From: Pseudomonadota bacterium
Lineage (GTDB): Bacteria; Pseudomonadota; Alphaproteobacteria; Rickettsiales; SXRF01
Assembly: GCA_963205245.1 (NCBI GenBank)
Contig: CAUJIB010000046.1
Coordinates: 1-35,503 of the forward strand
Length of the DNA stretch: 35,503 bases
Direction of reading: 5' to 3'
Program-made: the position numbers and the translations under genes
Notes under the pieces: model-generated
Database searches by the model: none
What the model was told of the DNA's origin: nothing
What the model saw: the letters and a program-made list of their open reading frames with translations, nothing else
Part shown: in pieces, positions 26,139 to 35,503 of the stretch
Layout of the letters: each line of letters begins with the position of its first letter
Position numbering within the stretch: the first letter of the stretch is position 1

Positions 26139-27099
26139 CTAAATACCGATATAAGAACCAGCAGCTTCAGTGGCTACTTCTTTTCCTTTTTTTATCAGGT
26201 CTTTATAAGAATCAACAGATACATTACCGCGTCCAAGCCTAGCAACATGGTTGGTTGTGCATTCCGCTTTACAGATGCTATCTGTAGTAGATCTTTCCTT
26301 AGTTTGTGATTTTACAGCTATGATATTATCATTCTGTAATTGCTTACCGGATTCAGGAGATTTTTTCCAGTCAGTACCCAACAATTCACCACTCAGTAAT
26401 CTTCCGGCAAAATCCTGTGCTTCTGTTGTTATTTTAGGAAAATTCACACCAAACAACGCACCAAACATGGACATTACACCAACAGAATAAGCTGTCACAG
26501 CAGCAGTGTTACTTGCTAATGCAGAGCCAAGTACAACATCAAGTGCTGGTGCAATAGAAGAAGTAGCTGCCACAACACTACCAGCAACAATAGATGGGGC
26601 AAAAAAACCAGCAGCCAGAACCGCACCGGCAATCGCCCCCAAACCTGAGAAAAGCGCACCAACTTTGAAGTTAAAATAACGATCATTATTTTGTTCCGGT
26701 TTTTCTAAAGCAGGAGAAGGCATAGAAACCTCAAGAGCTTTACCTACTTCCTGTTCACGCTTCAAATTACGTGTTTCAATTTCTTTGGCAACAGAATTAA
26801 CCGCCCCAGCCGATGTACCTATTAGCCCGCCAACAGCAAAACCGGTGGTCATACCGGTTGCACCAAAAACAGCCATTGAATGCGGAACAAGAAAGGAAAC
26901 ACCGGAAAATGTAGCTGCCACACCTAATTACTCAACAAATAATCCGGCTATGGCAGGAATAAAAGGAGCTGCGGCACCAATCAATAAACCAAAAGCAAGA
27001 CCAACAGCAAACAGCCCACATTGCACGGCTACGCCCCTTCCACGCTCCCGCGAAAGCAGCCTTACTGTAATCCGCCACTTCTATTTTTGCTTGATCCAC
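26139..27099 (-). pseudogene. Gly/Ala-rich membrane protein, apparently broken by a frameshift and a stop
   Basis: The 3' part (26139-26921) reads as about 260 residues with hydrophobic Gly/Ala-rich segments (GMTTGFAVGGLIGTSAG, LGAIAGAVLAAGFFAPSIV, AAVTAYSVGVMSMFGALFG) and a polar Cys-containing tail. It has no ATG at its head, only a GTG without a ribosome site. Upstream in the same frame, after a TAA (26928-26930), the frame continues with GLFAVGLAFGLLIGAAAPFIP, the same style of sequence. Further upstream a different frame encodes VDQAKIEVADYSKAAFAGAW; removing one base from the C4 run at 27034-27037 joins the two. No ATG or ribosome site is found before the GTG/TTG at 27099/27102, so the 5' end may also be lost. 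Function unknown; lies between the phage-like set and the antiporter. Confidence 0.6.
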
Positions 27100-27190
27100 C
27101 AATAAAATATCTAAATAAAATAACCAGTTATAATGCTATCATAGAGATAAAAATTAGGCAAAAACGATTTTATTAAGATTTAATAACAAT

Positions 27191-27214
27191 AAAAAAACTG
27201 AATTTTAATTCAGT
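27191..27214 (-). terminator. Rho-independent terminator of the antiporter gene
   Basis: On the minus strand a hairpin with arms ACTGAATT/AATTCAGT (27197-27214) is followed directly by seven T. It lies 22 bases beyond the antiporter stop codon and so ends that transcript. With the broken membrane-protein gene it explains most of the 314 bases between 26922 and 27235. Confidence 0.8.
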
Positions 27215-27235
27215 AATATTTTGATAAATATAAAT

Positions 27236-28951
27236 TTATGCCTTAATATTGACTTCATTTTCTGCTGTGCGGGTGAGGGCATAATCCTCTGCACGGAAAA
27301 TTTCAATAATCCTGCTTATTTCATGATCAGAAACCCCAACTTCCCTAAGCAATGAACCGCCAAGCTGCAAACTCACCTCAAACATTTCTGCAACAGCTAA
27401 ATTAGCACCAGCTTTTTCCAGTTTCTGTACCTGTTCTATATTTTTGGCACGGGCAACAATAGGTATGCTCAAACCAAGATCACGAATCGTTCCTATTGTC
27501 TGCAAAGCAATGCGCGTATCATTGTGTGTGATAATAATTGCTTTTGCCCTCTCAATAGCAAGAGATTTTAGAACATGTATTCTGGTGGTATCACCATAAT
27601 AAATCGGTCTACCCAATTTACGCTCCCTTGCCACCATAAAAGAATCAATGTCAATAGCAACATAACAAATATTCTCGCTTTCCAGCAGTTTTGAAACCGT
27701 ATGCCCAACACGCCCGAAACCACTAATTATTATATGCTGGCGTAAATCTATAGTTTCTTCAATCATGGTTTCAGTGCTGGAAATTGAGTGTTTTTCCAAG
27801 ATATTGACAATTTTCTTACCCAAATGAGCAACAAGAGGAGTCAAGGCCATACTCATGGTAATAACTACCAGAAGAATTTGTGCCAATTCTTTTTCTATTA
27901 GGTTATTTTCTGAAGCTAAGGAAAATAATACAAACCCAAATTCACTGCCTTGTGATAACAACAACCCAACATGGATAGCTGTTGCTAAGTTAAATCTGAA
28001 TATTCTGCACAACCCCATAATAACTAAAGTTTTACAAGCCATCAAAGCAATTGTAAGACCAATAATACTTAAAAATTTACTGATAAGCATATCTATATTA
28101 AGCGACATACCCACGGTCATAAAAAATAAGCCTAATAAAATACCTTTGAAAGGCATAATATCCGCTTCAACCTGCGGCTTAAATTCTGTTTCTGCTATTA
28201 AAAGACCGGCAAGAAATGCACCAAGGGCAGGGGAAAGTCCAGCAAATCCAGACATCCAAGCAACACCAAGCAATACTAATAACGTTGTTGCTGAAAATAA
28301 TTCGGTATTTTCAAGAGAGGCTATAAAACGAAATAATGGGCGTAACAGAAGATGACCAGCTGTAAAAATAATAGTCAGGCATATAGAAGCTTTGACTACA
28401 GCATCTATTAAAGCTTCCGCAAGGTTAGTGTTATGATTGTTAAGTATAGAAACCAACACCAACAAAGGTATAACGACCAAATCCTGTAAAATCAGAACTG
28501 CTAGTGACAACCTTCCTATTTGTGATGATTTTTCTCCCTGCTCGCTAATTACCTGTAACACAAGAGCGCTGGAAGAAAGGGCAAGCCCCAATCCAATTAT
28601 AATCGCCGCCTGAGTTGTATTACCAAGCCCCATAAAGAACAAAGTAAATAAGCAGCCAGTTACAAAAACCTGCATACTGCCAAAACCGAATATATGCTTC
28701 CTGATAGTTTTCAAACGGTTAAATGACAATTCTAAACCAATAATAAATAACAAGAAAATAACACCAAATTCTGCTATACCGGAGGTTGTTTTAATATCGC
28801 TTATAAAAGAAAATCCAAATGGCCCTATAATTGTACCAGCCGCTAAATACCCAAGCGCAGGACTCAAGCGCAAGACACGAAAAAGCGAAACCGTAATCAC
28901 CGCAAACAGAAGAAGTATAACTATTTCAAATAATGGGATGGAGTCATGCAT
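27236..28951 (-). CDS. CPA2 family monovalent cation:proton antiporter with TrkA-N domain (KefB/KefC type)
   Basis: A 571-residue inner-membrane protein. The N-terminal two-thirds contain about a dozen hydrophobic segments with the CPA2 features SPALGYLAAGTIIGPFGF, FLLFIIGLELSFNRLK, GLSPALGAFLAGLLIAETEF and SQGSEFGFVLFSLA. The C-terminal part is a Rossmann-type RCK/TrkA-N domain (HIIISGFGRVGHTVSKLLES) that usually senses NAD(H) or glutathione conjugates. It likely exchanges K+ or Na+ for H+. I start at the ATG 28951 (MHDSIPLFEIV); the frame is open to a TTG at 28990. A clear terminator follows. It is divergent from lysS. Confidence 0.92.
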   Translation of the reverse strand: MHDSIPLFEIVILLLFAVITVSLFRVLRLSPALGYLAAGTIIGPFGFSFISDIKTTSGIAEFGVIFLLFIIGLELSFNRLKTIRKHIFGFGSMQVFVTGCLFTLFFMGLGNTTQAAIIIGLGLALSSSALVLQVISEQGEKSSQIGRLSLAVLILQDLVVIPLLVLVSILNNHNTNLAEALIDAVVKASICLTIIFTAGHLLLRPLFRFIASLENTELFSATTLLVLLGVAWMSGFAGLSPALGAFLAGLLIAETEFKPQVEADIMPFKGILLGLFFMTVGMSLNIDMLISKFLSIIGLTIALMACKTLVIMGLCRIFRFNLATAIHVGLLLSQGSEFGFVLFSLASENNLIEKELAQILLVVITMSMALTPLVAHLGKKIVNILEKHSISSTETMIEETIDLRQHIIISGFGRVGHTVSKLLESENICYVAIDIDSFMVARERKLGRPIYYGDTTRIHVLKSLAIERAKAIIITHNDTRIALQTIGTIRDLGLSIPIVARAKNIEQVQKLEKAGANLAVAEMFEVSLQLGGSLLREVGVSDHEISRIIEIFRAEDYALTRTAENEVNIKA

Positions 28952-29073
28952 AATAGAGCGTATAAAATACTTATTTGTTTCTAAAGGCAAATGATGTTTT
29001 ATGATTTGAAATTTAATAATTTTAAGTTAAGTTTCAGTCAGCCTTAGCCAATTACTTAAATTATAGGAAAAAT

Positions 29074-30657
29074 ATGACTGATATAAAAACACTTGCATCT
29101 ACCTCAGGCGCATGGCCATTTCAAGAGGCCATGAGTATAGTAGAACGCTATAAAAATAGTGCACCGGAGAAAGGCTATGTATTATTTGAAACCGGTTATG
29201 GTCCATCCGGTCTTCCACACATCGGTACATTTGGCGAAGTAGCACGTACAACAATGGTACGTAAGGCTTTTGAAGCTATAAGCAATATTCCTACCAAACT
29301 TATTTGCTTTTCTGATGATATGGACGGGCTACGCAAAGTACCTGATAACCTACCTAATCAGGAAATGATAAAGGCGAATCTTGGCAAACCACTTACTTCC
29401 ATCCCTGACCCATTCGGCACACATGAAAGTTTCGGCGCTCATATGAATGCACGTTTAAGGGCATTCCTTGACCATTTTGGTTTTGAATATGAATTCAAAA
29501 GTTCAACTGAAACTTATAAAGCTGGTGAGTTTGATAATGCTTTGCTCACTTTGCTTGAACGTTATAAACAGGTGATGGATGTTATGTTGCCGACCCTTGG
29601 CGATGAACGCCAGCAAACTTATAGCCCATTTTTGCCTGTATCGCCCCGTTCAGGTAAGGTTTTACTGGCTAAAGTTGTGGAAATAAAACTAAGCAAAGGC
29701 ACTATCGTTTATGAAGAAGAAGACGGAACATTAGAAGAAGTTCCAGTAACTTGTGGACATTGCAAACTACAGTGGAAACCAGATATGGGGATGCGCTGGG
29801 CAGCACTCGGTGTTGATTATGAGATGTATGGCAAAGACCATCTTGCCTCTGCCGAACTATACAGCGCAATTTGCAAAATTGCCGGTGGACTTCCCCCGCA
29901 ACAATACATGTATGAATTATTTTTAGATGATAAAGGACAAAAAATATCCAAATCCAAGGGTAACGGCCTAACTATTGACGAATGGCTTCGTTATGCTCCA
30001 CAAGAATCACTTAGCCTTTATATGTATCAATCTCCACGTAAAGCAAAACGTTTGTATTTTGACGTAATCCCAAAAGCAGTTGATGAATACCAAACCTATC
30101 TGGATAAATTCGCTAAAGAAGATTTAACAGCAAAGCTTAATAATCCGGTTTATCATATCCATAGCGGCAATCCACCTGCACCAGAAGGTGTACCAAGCTT
30201 TAATCTACTGCTTAACTTAGCCAGCGTAGCAGGGGCAGAAGATGGGAAGGTTCTTTGGGGTTTTATTACCCACACCATGCCACAATTCTCAGCACAAACT
30301 CATCCTTTTTTAGATAAGCTGGTAAATGGCGCAGTGAATTATTATCAGGATTTTGTAAAACCAACCCGTAAATTCCGCTTACCTACAGAATTAGAAACTG
30401 ACGCACTTAATCAATTAGCAAATTATCTGGAATCAATCAGCGATGATGCAACCGCTGAAGAAATCCAAACCAGAATCTATGATATTGGAAAAAACAACCC
30501 TTTTCCAGAGTTAAAATCTTGGTTTTCCGCACTATACGAAACCTTATTGGGGCAGCCACAAGGACCAAGGATGGGATCTTTTGTAAAACTTTATGGCAGG
30601 CAGGAAACTGTAAAGCTTATTAAAAAGGTTCTGGCTCGGGAAGATTTAGCAGCTTAA
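29074..30657 (+). CDS. lysS: Lysyl-tRNA synthetase, class I
   Basis: Charges tRNA-Lys. This is the class I (archaeal/alphaproteobacterial LysK-type) enzyme of 527 residues rather than the class II LysRS of most bacteria. The HIGH-like motif PHIG is at residues 48-51 in GYGPSGLPHIGTFGE and the KMSKS-like KISKS at 290-294. A CxHCKL-type stretch (VTCGHCKLQW) and the WGxDYEMYGKDHLAS-like region are also family features. AGGAAA precedes the ATG. Its last four bases overlap the end of the convergent polyprenyl synthase gene. Confidence 0.96.
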   Translation: MTDIKTLASTSGAWPFQEAMSIVERYKNSAPEKGYVLFETGYGPSGLPHIGTFGEVARTTMVRKAFEAISNIPTKLICFSDDMDGLRKVPDNLPNQEMIKANLGKPLTSIPDPFGTHESFGAHMNARLRAFLDHFGFEYEFKSSTETYKAGEFDNALLTLLERYKQVMDVMLPTLGDERQQTYSPFLPVSPRSGKVLLAKVVEIKLSKGTIVYEEEDGTLEEVPVTCGHCKLQWKPDMGMRWAALGVDYEMYGKDHLASAELYSAICKIAGGLPPQQYMYELFLDDKGQKISKSKGNGLTIDEWLRYAPQESLSLYMYQSPRKAKRLYFDVIPKAVDEYQTYLDKFAKEDLTAKLNNPVYHIHSGNPPAPEGVPSFNLLLNLASVAGAEDGKVLWGFITHTMPQFSAQTHPFLDKLVNGAVNYYQDFVKPTRKFRLPTELETDALNQLANYLESISDDATAEEIQTRIYDIGKNNPFPELKSWFSALYETLLGQPQGPRMGSFVKLYGRQETVKLIKKVLAREDLAA

Positions 30658-31670
30658 TAAGCTCTACTGGTACAAAAATCAACTAGATCAAATAGCGCGC
30701 TTCTTGATTGTGATTCTGGAAAAGAGAGTAAAGCCTGCCTTGCATTTTCACAATATGATTCCGCCATATCAACAGTCCTTTTAATAGTATCGTATTTTTT
30801 TATTAAATCTATGGCCGTATCTAAATCACCTTCCATTTGATTAAGATCCCCTAACGTACGCTCCCAGAAAGCTCTTTCTTCTCCACTACCTTCTGAATAA
30901 GACAAAATAACTGGAAGCGTTATTTTTCCTTCCCTGAAATCATCACCTATATTTTTCCCGAGAGCCTGTTCGTTTGCCACGTAATCCAAAGCATCATCAA
31001 TAAGTTGAAACGCTATACCTATATTCATTCCAAAATCATGCAATACAGCTTCACGTTCTATATTTTCTGAGATAACAGCCCCTATTTCACAGGCCGCTGC
31101 GAATAATATAGCTGTTTTTGCCTCTATAACATTCAGATAATTGTCAATGCCGGTTTGCGGTTCGCCTTCTGCCATAAGCTGCATAACTTCACCTTTAGCA
31201 ATTACCGCAGAAGCGCCAGAAAGTATTTTCAGAACTTTTAATGAACCATCACCAACCATTAATTGGAATGCTTGACTCAATAAAAAATCTCCGACGAGTA
31301 CGCTGGCTTTATTGCCAAATACTTCATTAGATGTAGGTAGGCCACGGCGTAATTTGCTTTCATCAACTACATCATCATGCAGCAATGTTGCTGTATGAAT
31401 AAACTCTACCGCTGCAGCAAGTGAAATCTGCCTATCCCCCTTATATCCGCACAGTTCGGCACAAATCAACGTAAGAGCGGGGCGTATGCGCTTCCCCCCA
31501 GATGCCACTATATGAGTAACTATATCAGTTATAAGTGGAATTTCATTTTTTACCAGATTCAAAATTAAATCATCAACCAGCCTTAAATCGCTATTAATAA
31601 TTGAATACATTGAGGCAAGAGAAGGGTTTTTTTCTTTTGTAGTAGAAATAAAAGCTGCAGTTTGTGTCAT
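30654..31670 (-). CDS. ispB: All-trans polyprenyl diphosphate synthase (octa/deca-prenyl type)
   Basis: A 338-residue enzyme that makes the side chain of ubiquinone by repeated addition of isopentenyl diphosphate. The first Asp-rich motif DDVVD is at residues 99-103 in ATLLHDDVVDESKLRRG, and the second is QLIDDALDYV with LGKNIGDDFREGKITLP after it. GGKRIRPALTLI is a further hallmark. The chain length (8-10 isoprene units) cannot be fixed from sequence. Convergent with lysS, overlapping it by four bases. It joins with ubiB in this window for quinone synthesis. Confidence 0.94.
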   Translation of the reverse strand: MTQTAAFISTTKEKNPSLASMYSIINSDLRLVDDLILNLVKNEIPLITDIVTHIVASGGKRIRPALTLICAELCGYKGDRQISLAAAVEFIHTATLLHDDVVDESKLRRGLPTSNEVFGNKASVLVGDFLLSQAFQLMVGDGSLKVLKILSGASAVIAKGEVMQLMAEGEPQTGIDNYLNVIEAKTAILFAAACEIGAVISENIEREAVLHDFGMNIGIAFQLIDDALDYVANEQALGKNIGDDFREGKITLPVILSYSEGSGEERAFWERTLGDLNQMEGDLDTAIDLIKKYDTIKRTVDMAESYCENARQALLSFPESQSRSALFDLVDFCTSRAY

Positions 31671-31884
31671 ATATTTTCACTATTCATATTCTACTTCTAC
31701 GATTTAAGCGTTTTTTTATAAAAAACCAGAAAAATCATTCACGATTAACCGTTTTTATACCAGTTTATTGTATTATTCTACTTCAACCAAACTAATTATG
31801 CATAATTTATTTATTATTTCCATTGTGTTAATAAACTTGTTTTGTTAGTCTAATACAGATTTATTATAAAATATACAATATACG

Positions 31885-32610
31885 ATGAACAATAACCAAC
31901 CGACAATAGAAGAATCATTAGAAATAGCAGACAAAGTCCGTAGCGGCGAATATTTTCGTGATGCGCGCACAATGGCTGATTTTGATTTACATAACCCTAT
32001 GTCAGAGCGTTATGTCTATATATTAATCACAATATTTTCTTTAATTACATTTAGTTTTGCAATCATTGCTTGGCAAGGTTTATATCCGCTAAAACCACAA
32101 GTTCCATTTATTTTTATAACTAATGATATTGTTGAAGACTATCCTAGAATTATTGCATTACGTAGTTACACTGGCGAAGATAATGATACGGCATTGCGCC
32201 GTTATTTAATACAAAATTACGTTCTACTACGTGAAGAATATGACGCAACATTATTTGACCGTAACCATAGTGCTGTGGAAGTATTAAGCAATAAAGATGT
32301 TGTAAAAGAATATGAAGATTTTATTGCCCCTATTAATCCAGAAAGCCCAATAAGCCTTTACCAGCGACACACAACAAGAAGGGTAGCGATTCTATCTACA
32401 AAAGAACTAAAAAGACCTGAAAATGATGAAAATTACCATATACAGGTGGTATATAATTCTTTTTTGTTAAGGGATGATGTAGAAAAAGAAGCTGGTCGCT
32501 ATCAAGTAGATGTTGCTTTTAAGTATAAAAATATTAAGTTAGACCAATCTACAGGAAAAATAGAACCGTATGGTTTTATAGTTACCTCTTATCAGATAAA
32601 AAAACTATAG
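31885..32610 (+). CDS. virB8: Type IV secretion system protein VirB8
   Basis: A 241-residue inner-membrane assembly factor of the VirB/RvhB type IV secretion machine. It has a short cytoplasmic N-terminus, one membrane segment at residues about 43-63 (VYILITIFSLITFSFAIIAW) and a periplasmic NTF2-like domain with ALRRYLIQNYVLLREEYD and the final strand IEPYGFIVTSYQIKKL. No ribosome site is seen before the ATG; a TTGTTA-16-TATAAA promoter at 31843-31870 would leave a leader of only a few bases, so a leaderless start is possible. Followed by virB9 after 12 bases. Confidence 0.93.
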   Translation: MNNNQPTIEESLEIADKVRSGEYFRDARTMADFDLHNPMSERYVYILITIFSLITFSFAIIAWQGLYPLKPQVPFIFITNDIVEDYPRIIALRSYTGEDNDTALRRYLIQNYVLLREEYDATLFDRNHSAVEVLSNKDVVKEYEDFIAPINPESPISLYQRHTTRRVAILSTKELKRPENDENYHIQVVYNSFLLRDDVEKEAGRYQVDVAFKYKNIKLDQSTGKIEPYGFIVTSYQIKKL

Positions 32611-32622
32611 GGCGCAATTCAT

Positions 32623-33477
32623 ATGAAATATTCAAGTGTTAATGTTAGATTTTTATCATTTTTTTCAACATTAATTTTTTTGCTAATATCAGCTAATGCT
32701 GCAAACGCCACGAGCAGTTCGCGCTCCCTTCCTGTTGATCATCGCGTCCACGTAATTCAATATCAACCGGATCAAGTTTATAAAATGGACGGTCATTACC
32801 GCTATCAGTCTACAATAGAGTTTGAGCCTGATGAAGAAATAAAAACTATTTCCATGGGTGACTCAACAGCTTGGATGATCAACCCTTCAGGGCATCGCCT
32901 GTTCCTTAAGCCTGTAGAAAATGATGCTACAACCAATATGACATTGATTACTAATAAACGTGTGTATCTGTTTGAATTACACGCTCATGAAACAAATGAT
33001 ATTGATGACCCTAAAATGGTATTTATCATGCGATTTGCTTATAACCGCTCAAATGGGTTGAACTCTGAAGGCAGCTATTTGGATGCTGTACCTGAAGCTG
33101 ACCTATTGGAAAATCCTGAAAAATACAATACTGATTATACAATTTCTGGCAGTGATGTTATTGCTCCTCTCAGAATATTTGATGATGGTGAATTCACATA
33201 TTTTCAATTCCATGATAAAAATGCTGAAGTTCCGGCATTTTATTGGGTTGACGGCGAGGGCAATGAATCCATTATTAACTACCGTACCCGCGGTGACTAT
33301 ATAGTAGTAGAGCGCGTTAATGCACGATTTACCTTGCGCCATGGTAATGATATTGTATGCGTGTTCAATGAAAGAAAATTAGCTAATTCTCCAAGAGGCT
33401 TGCCGAATATAACGCCACAAGGTGGAGAAATGATAAAAAATAAAATAGGACAAGTAACAGATCAAATAACTAGGTAA
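32623..33477 (+). CDS. virB9: Type IV secretion system outer-membrane-complex protein VirB9
   Basis: A 284-residue VirB9/TrbG/CagX-family protein that forms the core complex ring with VirB7 and VirB10. It has a signal peptide (RFLSFFSTLIFLLISANA, cleaved at about residue 26-29), an N-terminal beta domain with VIQYQPDQVYKMDGHYRYQS and MGDSTAWMINPSGHRLFLKP, and the C-terminal domain with PLRIFDDGEFTYFQF, PAFYWVDGEGNESIINYRTR and LRHGNDIVCVFN. Full length. It follows virB8; the expected next gene virB10 is absent and gpsA begins 11 bases after its stop. Confidence 0.95.
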   Translation: MKYSSVNVRFLSFFSTLIFLLISANAANATSSSRSLPVDHRVHVIQYQPDQVYKMDGHYRYQSTIEFEPDEEIKTISMGDSTAWMINPSGHRLFLKPVENDATTNMTLITNKRVYLFELHAHETNDIDDPKMVFIMRFAYNRSNGLNSEGSYLDAVPEADLLENPEKYNTDYTISGSDVIAPLRIFDDGEFTYFQFHDKNAEVPAFYWVDGEGNESIINYRTRGDYIVVERVNARFTLRHGNDIVCVFNERKLANSPRGLPNITPQGGEMIKNKIGQVTDQITR

Positions 33478-33488
33478 ATATAAAATAA

Positions 33489-34493
33489 ATGAAAAACGGC
33501 TATCGTGTAGGTATAATTGGCGGTGGCGCATGGGGAACGGCTCTCAGCATAATTGCAAATCGTGCCGGTAGCCAAGTAACTCTTGGTACTCGTAATACCA
33601 ATGTTATTTCTTCTATACGCCAAAAACGTATTAATGAGATTTACCTTCCTTCTATATTTATTGAACCCAATATAGAGATTAGCGACCAATTTACTGATGT
33701 TTGTCGTTCTGATGTAATTATTATAGCTACACCGTCATATTGCCTGCGTGCAGTCTGTATCTCTATTTCAGATTTATTATCACCTGATGTGGTGGTTGTA
33801 ATTGCCAGCAAAGGAATAGAGCGCGGCAGCCTTATGCTTATGGGTGAAGTGGTAAAAGCTATTCTTCCTAATAATCCCATTGCCATTCTTTCTGGCCCTA
33901 ACTTTGCGGATGAAGCGGCAAGCGGTTTGCCAACCGCAACTACTATCGCCTGCGAAAACAAAGAATACTGGGATACATTAATGTATGCTATTGGCGGAAG
34001 ATTATTCAGACCATACATGACTGATGATATTATAGGTACACAAATTGGCGGCGTAGTTAAAAATATCATTGCTATTGCCTGTGGCATCGCGGTTGGTAAA
34101 AACATGGGAGAAAATGCCCGTGCGGCACTAGTTACACGTGGATTTGCTGAAATGAGCCGGCTTACGCTTGCTAAAGAGGGTAAATATGAAACCTTAATGG
34201 GTCTTTCCGGCCTTGGCGACCTGATTTTAACCTGCGGAAGTCCAAAATCTAGGAATATGTCTTTTGGCATGGCCATTGGACAAGGAAAAACCAAAGAGGA
34301 ATTACTTAGTAACCGCGGACGTACAGCACTTGAAGGGGTGGTTTCATCAGAATCAATTAGTAAATTAGCTAAAAAATACAATACATCCATGCCAATATGT
34401 GACGCTGTCTACCGCATTGTCCATGAAAATGCCCCTGTAGAGCAAGTAATAGAAACTTTATTAGAACGTCCTTTTGTAAACGAAGCTATTTGA
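33489..34493 (+). CDS. gpsA: NAD(P)+-dependent glycerol-3-phosphate dehydrogenase
   Basis: Makes sn-glycerol-3-phosphate from dihydroxyacetone phosphate for phospholipid synthesis. Over 334 residues it has the Rossmann motif [34 protein letters not shown], the catalytic Lys in [17 protein letters not shown], and the substrate domain with [15 protein letters not shown] and EGVVSSESI. Length and motifs are normal. It lies 11 bases after virB9 and likely shares its transcript. Confidence 0.97.
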   Translation: MKNGYRVGIIGGGAWGTALSIIANRAGSQVTLGTRNTNVISSIRQKRINEIYLPSIFIEPNIEISDQFTDVCRSDVIIIATPSYCLRAVCISISDLLSPDVVVVIASKGIERGSLMLMGEVVKAILPNNPIAILSGPNFADEAASGLPTATTIACENKEYWDTLMYAIGGRLFRPYMTDDIIGTQIGGVVKNIIAIACGIAVGKNMGENARAALVTRGFAEMSRLTLAKEGKYETLMGLSGLGDLILTCGSPKSRNMSFGMAIGQGKTKEELLSNRGRTALEGVVSSESISKLAKKYNTSMPICDAVYRIVHENAPVEQVIETLLERPFVNEAI

Positions 34494-34527
34494 AAATAAT
34501 AATTGTTTACGCTATAATTACCGAACT

Positions 34528-35503
34528 ATGAATTTTTTATCACCAAATACTATTAATAAAAAAATAGATTTTGAAGCAGAAATAAACCGCATGCGTCAGG
34601 AGATGAATGCGGTTATATTGGCGCATTATTATCAGGACGATGAAGTACAGGATATTGCCGATTTTGTTGGTGATTCACTGGAACTGGCAAGAAAAGCAGC
34701 AGCAACAAAAGCTGACGTTATTGTTTTCTGTGGTGTCCGTTTCATGGCAGAAGGCGCAAAAATACTTAATACTGACAAACTGGTACTAATTCCGGATATG
34801 AATGCAGGTTGCTCACTGGAAGATTCCTGCCCACCCAAAGAATTTTCTGAATTTAGGGAAAAATATCCCGATCATATAGTGATAACCTATATTAACTGCT
34901 CAGCGGAAATAAAAGCCCTTTCAGATATTATAGTAACCTCAAGTAATGCTGAAATGATTATAAACCAGCTTCCTAAAGAACAAAAAATTATTTTTGCACC
35001 GGATAAATATCTGGGATCTTACCTAAATAAAAAAACCGGTCGCAATATGGTTCTATGGGACGGCACATGCATGGTGCATGAGCGTTTTTCTGAGCAGGAA
35101 GTCATTAAGTTAAAAACCCGCCATCCTGAAGCCCATGTAATTGCCCATCCCGAATGTCCAGAACAATTGCTACGCCATGCGGAGCATATTGGTTCTACAT
35201 CGTCATTACTGCGTTATACAGAGCATCATAATGGAAAGAGTTTTATCGTGCTTACCGAACTCGGTATTTTACACCAGATGAAAAAACTGTCGCCAGACAG
35301 CACTTTCTACGATGTACCAAGTGTCAGCAATGAATCAGCAGGGGCTTGTATTTCCTGCAACCAATGCCCATACATGAAGCTCAATACACTGGAAAAAATC
35401 TACGATTGTATAAAAAACCGTAGCCCTTCACTGGAATTATCAGCAGAGCTAATAGCCCGTGCCAAAAAACCATTGGAGAGAATGCTGAGAATGAGTGCTA
35501 AAC
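34528..35503 (+). CDS. nadA: Quinolinate synthase, cut by the window end
   Basis: Second step of de novo NAD synthesis; condenses iminoaspartate with dihydroxyacetone phosphate. The 325 codons present start [19 protein letters not shown] and are open to the last base. [34 protein letters not shown] (Cys68), AHPECPE (Cys210) and [20 protein letters not shown] give the conserved 4Fe-4S cysteines and the C-terminal motif. Near complete, as family members have about 330-350 residues. It starts 34 bases after gpsA. The aspartate oxidase and nadC genes, if clustered, would lie beyond the window. Confidence 0.97.
   Translation, partial: MNFLSPNTINKKIDFEAEINRMRQEMNAVILAHYYQDDEVQDIADFVGDSLELARKAAATKADVIVFCGVRFMAEGAKILNTDKLVLIPDMNAGCSLEDSCPPKEFSEFREKYPDHIVITYINCSAEIKALSDIIVTSSNAEMIINQLPKEQKIIFAPDKYLGSYLNKKTGRNMVLWDGTCMVHERFSEQEVIKLKTRHPEAHVIAHPECPEQLLRHAEHIGSTSSLLRYTEHHNGKSFIVLTELGILHQMKKLSPDSTFYDVPSVSNESAGACISCNQCPYMKLNTLEKIYDCIKNRSPSLELSAELIARAKKPLERMLRMSAK

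Noticed and set aside
26785..27105. Plus-strand frame of 106 codons opposite the broken membrane-protein gene
   Set aside because: Pro/Ala-rich product is the mirror of the Gly/Ala-rich minus-strand coding; no ribosome site.
31671..31884. Possible small gene or RNA between the polyprenyl synthase gene and virB8
   Set aside because: Only very short AT-rich frames and no convincing structured RNA; it most likely holds two divergent promoters.
33641..34390. Long minus-strand frame (249 codons) inside gpsA
   Set aside because: gpsA is unambiguous on the plus strand; the frame is a shadow of it.

Overview
The window looks like a chromosomal piece of an AT-rich alphaproteobacterium. Pointers to that class are a class I (LysK-type) lysyl-tRNA synthetase, an NDUFA9-like SDR protein, UbiB plus a polyprenyl diphosphate synthase (ubiquinone), the order secA / parvulin / argJ / mutT, and a Rickettsiales-style VirB8-VirB9 pair away from other vir genes. 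Genes for glutamate synthase, ornithine acetyltransferase (ArgJ) and quinolinate synthase argue against a strongly reduced parasite. A low-GC, host-associated or environmental lineage near Rickettsiales or other deep alphaproteobacteria is my inference; the genus cannot be named from sequence alone.

Layout. 1-247: short unassigned stretch with a degenerate palindromic intergenic repeat touching the gltB stop. 248-7828 (minus): a tightly coupled cluster read as NDUFA9-like SDR, gltD, a secreted six-cysteine protein of unknown function, then gltB; every junction is an overlap of start and stop codons. 7897-8649 (minus): an orphan phosphate-transport ATPase, pstB. 8828-9430: a lipoprotein. 9489-12487 (plus): a probable sulfur-responsive unit made of a perfect palindrome over a promoter, an Rrf2 regulator, an OprO/OprP-type porin broken by two frameshifts and a stop, and an intact sulfate-binding protein; it ends in a hairpin. 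12539-15176 (minus): glycosyltransferase and ubiB. 15318-15967: coaD and tRNA-His(GUG). 15968-18417: an M48-like metallopeptidase whose stop codon touches the tRNA CCA end, a small lipoprotein, ogt and a small unknown protein.

18465-24546: secA (minus) divergent from a periplasmic parvulin, then argJ, mutT and a ferritin-like gene (plus). 24596-26023 (minus): three overlapping or abutting genes resembling a phage tail/adsorption module without any other phage gene. 26139-27099 (minus): a Gly/Ala-rich membrane protein gene that appears broken. 27236-28951 (minus): a KefB-type cation/proton antiporter with its own terminator. 29074-31670: lysS and convergent ispB-like gene. 31885-34493 (plus): virB8, virB9, gpsA. 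From 34528: nadA, cut off by the window end.

The best candidates for new biology are the secreted protein translationally coupled between the two glutamate synthase subunits, the Rrf2/palindrome/porin/sulfate-binding unit with its decaying porin, and the isolated phage-like three-gene module. I found no CRISPR array, integrase, transposase, rRNA or clear defence system.
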